Below, piece by piece: positions 59,432 through 64,000 of a stretch of DNA of 64,000 nucleotides. The DNA comes from Methanohalophilus halophilus (GTDB taxonomy: Archaea > Halobacteriota > Methanosarcinia > Methanosarcinales > Methanosarcinaceae). Numbering within the stretch: the stretch's first letter is position 1; each line of letters starts with the position of its first letter. A model generated the notes under the pieces. It had not been told where the DNA came from and ran no database searches. It saw only the letters and a program-made list of their open reading frames with translations. Location: positions 882,057 to 946,056 of the forward strand of contig NZ_CP017921.1 of NCBI RefSeq assembly GCF_001889405.1, read 5' to 3'. The position numbers were made by a program, and so were the translations under genes.

Positions 59432-62101
59432 TCACTGGGCGATAATGGAAGATATATTTGTCGTGGGGTCTTTCTGGACTTCAAATACATTATCAGCCGA
59501 ATCTATAAGGGTTTCATCGTGGGATACTATCAGTATCTGACCGACTCCCATGTCCCTCATGAGGTCTATTAACTTTAAAAGCTGGTGCACATGTCCCCTG
59601 TCCAGGAACACGGTGGGTTCATCCATGATCAGGGGTGGCATTTCATTACGGTATTCTCCTCCGGCCAGTCCTTCCGAAAGCAGCCTGTAAATAGCACATC
59701 TTAATACGAGGTTAAAGATTGCCCGCTCTCCTCCGCTCAACAATTTGGGTTCCAGGGGAGTCCCATCCTTCTCATAGATGGTAAGCTCATAATCAGTATC
59801 CAGCTGGATATGTGAGTAGGCATTGTTGGTGTACATAAAGGAAAAGATTTCATTGAGCAATCTGTCCAGTGCATCAATATTGCGTGTACGCAGGTCTGCA
59901 CGCAATCTCATGTACATATCTTCCAGGTTTTCTACATCATTTCTTACAGCTTTGAGATACTTTTCCCTGTTATTGAACGTTTTTAGTTTTTCCTGCAACG
60001 CTTTTTTCCTTTTGAGGCTGGTTTCTATTTGCCCTATTTCCTTTAAAAGACCCGTTCTTTGTTTATTCTTTTCTTCAATATCCCCGATTATTTTTTCATA
60101 AGCTTGCTGGAAATCCTGCAATTTCTTTTCCAGTTTTTCGATATTTTCCTTGCCAAGTTCGTTTTCAAGTTGCTTTTTATTCCTTTTTTTCTCTGCTATC
60201 TGTTCATCAATGAAACGTACATTTTCCTGAATATCCGCAATACCTGTTTTCAGGTGTTGATGGTCACTCTGCATTTGTGTAAGATCATGCCTTATTTTTA
60301 TCAGGTATTTTGCACTTTCAAGATTTGCTTTCATTTTTTTATGATGCTCGGCGGCAGTGTTTGCAGTTTGCTGTATTTCTTTTATTTCATCTTTGGCTCT
60401 TTTAATGTGTTTTTCCAGTTCCCCAATCCTTTCTGAAAGTTCCTGTTTTTTCTTTTCATCCTCCTGGTTTTGTTTTGTCAACTCCTCATTGTAGGAGGTC
60501 ATGTTTTCCTGTTTTTGACTTATAAGCAGTTGCTTTTGTCTTTTTTCATCGACCTGTTTTTTTATTTTGTCTGCATCTTTTAAAGTGGCAATTTTTTCTT
60601 CGGCCCTTTGCGTGTCCTGGGTGATTTTTACCAGTTGCTCCTCAAGCTCTTTTTTCTGTAATTCTTCCTCTTTTGTATCATTGGCAATGGTCGAGCCCTG
60701 AAGGTCCTGTCCACATGTGGGGCAGGCTCCTTTTTCCAGCAGGTTCCTATGTTCAGTGAGTGTTTTTGAAATCTGGTCTATCCGGGTCCTGACTTCTTTT
60801 TCTTTTCCATGGAGATGACGCTGCTTGTTCAAGAGCAGGTCTTCCAATTCCTCCAGATTGTCCAGTTTCCTCTGGTCAAAACCCATTGATTGGGCCTTTT
60901 CAAGGAGTTTCCCGATCTCGCCTTCCAGCACCGAATACTCTTGATTGATTTCCTCTATTTCCTTTAACCGATTCTTTTCCTGAGTGGACCTTTTTTCGAT
61001 TGCTTCTTCCAGTGCCCTGAGATTTTGTTTTGTTTCAGTCAGGCCTTTTTGTGAATTTTCCTTTTCCTGTAGTTTCAGGCCCTGTTTGTTTTTTATCTGA
61101 CTGATTTTTTCATAGGCGTCCCGCTCTTCTTTTTCTGTACGGGTTGTGAAATCATCCACATCTGTGGTTTCGTCAAGCCCGAAATAATCATACAACTCCT
61201 GTATTTTGTTTTCAATTTCCAGAATGGATTTGTGGAGCCTGTCTCCTTCCTTCCTTTTGTTTTCCAGTGAAGTGAGAGTTTCTTTTTTTCGTTTTTCCAG
61301 CCCGTTTATTCCCCTGTCCAGTTCATCGATCTGCTTTTGGGTTCTGGAATATTGTTCGATGTGCTGGCGGTCCTTTTCGATACGAGTGCTTGTTCTGTCT
61401 CGCATCGTCTCCAGGTCTGCAACTTCCTGTTGCAATTGTTTCAAATCCGTATTCAACTGATTTTTCCTGGCAACGGGTTTGGTTGCATCAATTGTTTCAA
61501 TCTCTTCCTGCTGGTCCTTAATACGGGCATGAGTTTCAGTGATATGTCTTCCCACGCCGGTCCTGGCACTTTTTGCCCTTTCCCGGTACTCTTCCAGCCT
61601 GCCTATTTGCAAAAGGTCATCTATCATCCTCTGCCTGTCCTTTTTGCGGGCATTTATGAGAACGTCAATATCTCCCTGCCTGATATATACACAGTTCTTA
61701 TAGGCCTCTTCATCCATGCGTAGCAGATTGCGAATGGATTCATACGTCTGTGTGGCCTGGTTTACAACGACTTCCCCGTCTATCTCCAGATAAGACCTGG
61801 TGGTTGAGGCTTTGCCTGTTTCGGGATTGTTGCGAAATTCCTGAATTGCAGCGTACTCCTGTCCCTTGTGCTCGAATTCAAGATGAATTGCAGCTTCTTC
61901 ACATCCCTTGCGCACTAGGTCTGCAAGTATGAAATCTTTTGGTATGCCCCTGTGTCCGAAAAGCCCCACAAAACAGGCTTCAAGAAGGCTGGATTTTCCA
62001 CTACCGTTGACTCCTGAAACCACAGTTACCCCATCGTTGAAATCAATCTCGAGATCACTGTAACTGCGTATGTTCTTCACTTTAAGCCGCTTAAATCTCA
62101 A
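59432..62101 (-). CDS. rad50: DNA double-strand break repair ATPase Rad50
   Basis: An 889-residue SMC-like ATPase. The P-loop is GVNGSGKSSLL at 30-40, the zinc hook CPTC is at residues 460-463, and the C-terminal head has the signature LLSGGERAIFNLVLRCAIYR and LIMDEPTVFLDRGHVHQLL. The zinc hook joins two coiled coils in the Mre11 complex. Start overlaps the mre11 stop by 4 nt. Complete. Confidence 0.97.
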   Translation of the reverse strand: MRFKRLKVKNIRSYSDLEIDFNDGVTVVSGVNGSGKSSLLEACFVGLFGHRGIPKDFILADLVRKGCEEAAIHLEFEHKGQEYAAIQEFRNNPETGKASTTRSYLEIDGEVVVNQATQTYESIRNLLRMDEEAYKNCVYIRQGDIDVLINARKKDRQRMIDDLLQIGRLEEYRERAKSARTGVGRHITETHARIKDQQEEIETIDATKPVARKNQLNTDLKQLQQEVADLETMRDRTSTRIEKDRQHIEQYSRTQKQIDELDRGINGLEKRKKETLTSLENKRKEGDRLHKSILEIENKIQELYDYFGLDETTDVDDFTTRTEKEERDAYEKISQIKNKQGLKLQEKENSQKGLTETKQNLRALEEAIEKRSTQEKNRLKEIEEINQEYSVLEGEIGKLLEKAQSMGFDQRKLDNLEELEDLLLNKQRHLHGKEKEVRTRIDQISKTLTEHRNLLEKGACPTCGQDLQGSTIANDTKEEELQKKELEEQLVKITQDTQRAEEKIATLKDADKIKKQVDEKRQKQLLISQKQENMTSYNEELTKQNQEDEKKKQELSERIGELEKHIKRAKDEIKEIQQTANTAAEHHKKMKANLESAKYLIKIRHDLTQMQSDHQHLKTGIADIQENVRFIDEQIAEKKRNKKQLENELGKENIEKLEKKLQDFQQAYEKIIGDIEEKNKQRTGLLKEIGQIETSLKRKKALQEKLKTFNNREKYLKAVRNDVENLEDMYMRLRADLRTRNIDALDRLLNEIFSFMYTNNAYSHIQLDTDYELTIYEKDGTPLEPKLLSGGERAIFNLVLRCAIYRLLSEGLAGGEYRNEMPPLIMDEPTVFLDRGHVHQLLKLIDLMRDMGVGQILIVSHDETLIDSADNVFEVQKDPTTNISSIIAQ

Positions 62102-63453
62102 AGATAGTCCCCCAGATTGTATTGTCGTGGAACCTTTGTTTTCTGTGGTTTTTTCTCAACATCCTTGTCCACTGCATCGGTTTCCTTTTTCTTCTTCCTT
62201 GAAGGTTGGGATTTTTTATCTTCTCCCTTTTCAACGAAAACAGTCTCCTTATTTTGGGGTGGCTCTTCCTTCCGGGTAGTTTCAACCTGTTTTTTACGAT
62301 GAATGTTTAAGGGGATTTCCTGGCTGAAATCCAGTTGTTCTATCATCGTTGCTATAGAATTCTCTGTCTTGTGGTCGATTGTGGTTTTAGGTATGGACAG
62401 GTCCCTTATGATTTCATCAATCAACAGGCCTGCATCTGTAAGATCCATTTTTTTGATTTCTTCCCTGGCAGCAATGTCGGGATCTGAGAATATTATTTCC
62501 GGTTGATTTTCAGTCTCATCAGGGTAATTGTTTCGCAAATCGGATATGCGACTGACCAGTACTTCCTGTTTATCAAGAAATTCTTCTATCTCACTATAGG
62601 CAATATCCGCCTGTGAATTGCCTTTTAATTCAATAAAAACAACCTTATCCTTCACATCATATTCGCGGATCGTATTGAAAATGTCGCGGTATGCATCATT
62701 TTCATCTTTTATGTCCACGACGATGTGCAAAAATTCTCTCGTATTTATCTGTCGCCTGCCTATATCAATGCCCTTTTGGGAAACAGTGATTATATTATAT
62801 CCTCTGGGTTCTTCCTCTGCAGCACTGTTCCTTTCTGTGCTTCCACAGTAGGTAACCCATGTATTTTCCACCTTTGTTTTTTCATACTTGTGGTAGTCCC
62901 CGAGCAATATTGCATCCAGTGCACAGGGGAATGAATGGATTACTTCAGCCACATCCCATTCCCCAAAAGGAAACGGTTTCATTAGCTGATGCATTACAAG
63001 GATATTGTGTGTAGCTTCGCCGGTGGTTTCAAAAACGGAGTAGTCAAAAGACTGTATCTTCGGTCGGGGTATACTGTCTATACCGTAAATCGCAATTTTG
63101 CCTGCCATAAAAGGGCTGTTGCCCAGGCGCCTGACCAGACGCATGTTTTCCAGCAGATCGAGCCACTGGGTTTGCTGTTTGCTTTCATGGTTGCCCACAA
63201 TTCCCAGCAGGGGAATTTCGGCCATTTTTAATTTAGACATTATCTGAATTGTTTCGAGAATGTCTTCCAGGGTGGGATTGCGGGAATCGAACAGGTCTCC
63301 TGCATGAATTACAGCATCGACTTTCATGTCAATAGCATCATCAATGACCTTTTCAAAGGCTTCCAGAAAATCCCGGCGACGTACATCACTGTGATATTGC
63401 CGATAACCAATATGTGTATCAGCAGTATGTATTAACCTGATTTCTCTATCCAT
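62098..63453 (-). CDS. mre11: DNA double-strand break repair nuclease Mre11 with PIP-like tail
   Basis: A 451-residue metallophosphoesterase nuclease. Motifs are HTADTHIGYRQYHSD near 9, IHAGDLFDSRNP near 50, IVGNHES near 85, VMHQL near 150 and LLGDYHKYE near 185. The Rad50-binding region extends beyond 300. The last 60 residues are charged and lysine-rich, ending QYNLGDYL, which resembles a PCNA-interacting PIP box. It leads the mre11-rad50 operon and is divergent from pgiA with a 130-nt gap. Confidence 0.95.
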   Translation of the reverse strand: MDREIRLIHTADTHIGYRQYHSDVRRRDFLEAFEKVIDDAIDMKVDAVIHAGDLFDSRNPTLEDILETIQIMSKLKMAEIPLLGIVGNHESKQQTQWLDLLENMRLVRRLGNSPFMAGKIAIYGIDSIPRPKIQSFDYSVFETTGEATHNILVMHQLMKPFPFGEWDVAEVIHSFPCALDAILLGDYHKYEKTKVENTWVTYCGSTERNSAAEEEPRGYNIITVSQKGIDIGRRQINTREFLHIVVDIKDENDAYRDIFNTIREYDVKDKVVFIELKGNSQADIAYSEIEEFLDKQEVLVSRISDLRNNYPDETENQPEIIFSDPDIAAREEIKKMDLTDAGLLIDEIIRDLSIPKTTIDHKTENSIATMIEQLDFSQEIPLNIHRKKQVETTRKEEPPQNKETVFVEKGEDKKSQPSRKKKKETDAVDKDVEKKPQKTKVPRQYNLGDYL

Positions 63454-63583
63454 TGCAGCATCCCGTTCAACATAATGTTGGCCTATGTTTAAAAAGGCAC
63501 TGGAGGAAAGTTTTAAATTCTTTTGTTTATTAATATTGCCGCTGGCATCTTAAAAGGGGAATATGTCTTGAAGGAGTATGATC

Positions 63584-64000
63584 ATGTCAAATGAAATTAT
63601 TTTCGGTGGGGTTGAAAGGGTACCAGATGTACGTATGCTTTATGATATGGCTGAAGTCGTTTATGACAAAAAATGGCTTGAAGGAAGGGAAAATAAAGAG
63701 CTCTATTATATGTACAGGGACCTGTCCAAAAATCCTGGCGATCTTGATAAAATAAAATCACATAACCTCAGGTATGATATCACAATAATACCTCCGGCAA
63801 TGTTGGGAGTGGAATATGTAAAAACAGCCGGTCATTATCATCCGCAGGTGCCGGGCAGCAATCTTTCCTATGCAGAGGTTTACCAGGTACATGAAGGCAC
63901 TGCTACCTATCTTCTCCAGAAAGTTAGTGATGACAGGGTTGAGGATGTTGTGGTTGTAAAAGCCAGTGCGATGGACGTGGTGGTTGTGCCTCCGGGATAC
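63584..64000 (+). CDS. pgiA: Glucose-6-phosphate isomerase, archaeal cupin type (partial, C-terminus outside window)
   Basis: The first 139 codons of a protein of about 190 residues. The cupin metal site is GHYHPQ near residue 84, then EVYQVHEGTATYLLQ near 101, typical of archaeal cupin PGI (iron or manganese), unrelated to the SIS-domain enzyme. It converts glucose 6-phosphate and fructose 6-phosphate in gluconeogenesis and glycolysis. AAGGAG lies 7 nt before the ATG at 63584; an in-frame ATG 2 codons upstream is too close. The end lies beyond the window. Confidence 0.93.
   Translation, partial: MSNEIIFGGVERVPDVRMLYDMAEVVYDKKWLEGRENKELYYMYRDLSKNPGDLDKIKSHNLRYDITIIPPAMLGVEYVKTAGHYHPQVPGSNLSYAEVYQVHEGTATYLLQKVSDDRVEDVVVVKASAMDVVVVPPGY

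Overview
The window reads as chromosome from a methanogenic archaeon, most likely a halotolerant methylotrophic member of the Methanosarcinaceae. I lean to Methanohalophilus or a close relative, but that genus call is inference. The methanogen evidence is methyl-coenzyme M reductase activating component A2 with methanogenesis marker proteins 3, 6, 5, 15, 17 and 7 in one operon. Archaeal evidence is TBP, aIF5A, FEN-1, Mre11-Rad50, archaeal cupin glucose-6-phosphate isomerase, an AglJ-type glycosyltransferase and TATA/BRE promoters. Secreted proteins are acidic and rich in N-glycosylation sequons. No phage, transposase, CRISPR array or integrase is visible, and almost all of it looks like conserved core chromosome.

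Layout. 1-3031 (minus): a five-gene operon, Era-like GTPase (ArvA/OapA type), its DUF2073 partner, an unknown protein, 6-phospho-3-hexuloisomerase and an aminotransferase. 3114-7907 (minus): PhoU-like regulator, Pcm, a zinc-finger protein, agmatinase with aIF5A, a DNA alkyltransferase and a membrane matrixin. 7990-17183 (plus): a lipoprotein nuclease, a HAD protein, then AtwA-Mmp3-Mmp6-Mmp5-Mmp15-Mmp17-Mmp7-CMD, the MCR activation locus. 17186-24747: presenilin-type protease, a minimal TrmO-like protein with FEN-1, phosphoglycerate mutase, a receiver protein, a HAD phosphatase, a thioesterase, an MFS transporter and tRNA-Arg. 24890-31510 (mostly plus): IlvE, MoeA, ModABC, a DRG GTPase, a DUF61 protein and tRNA-Gln. 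31511-37180: an AT-rich control region and two large surface proteins. 37253-43027: class II ribonucleotide reductase, ArsR with a metal permease, an iron-sulfur flavoprotein, HtrA and HIT.

43125-46402 is a ferrous iron locus (FeoA, FeoA, FeoB, a membrane protein, a FeoC-like regulator) behind a strong DtxR-type box. 46516-49050 (minus) is a compact, apparently uncharacterised redox operon: DUF166, CGGC-domain protein, ferredoxin, GXGXG protein. Then come a 46-residue membrane protein, cyclophilin, a possible 37-residue gene, ThiC, AglJ with TBP, and a genome-maintenance block (ScpB, ScpA, SMC, a coiled-coil protein, Rad50, Mre11), ending in a divergent partial pgiA.

The best candidates for new biology are: the redox operon and its DUF166 gene without a canonical start; the extra genes in the MCR activation operon (Mmp5, Mmp6, Mmp15, a CMD protein with a cysteine tail, and the P-type-ATPase-like HAD gene just upstream); the iron locus with a cysteine-bearing second FeoA and an unknown membrane protein; a possible PCNA-binding tail on Mre11; the shrunken TrmO relative beside FEN-1; and the large calcium-loop repeat protein. 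All functional readings are from motif recognition by eye; no database search was run.
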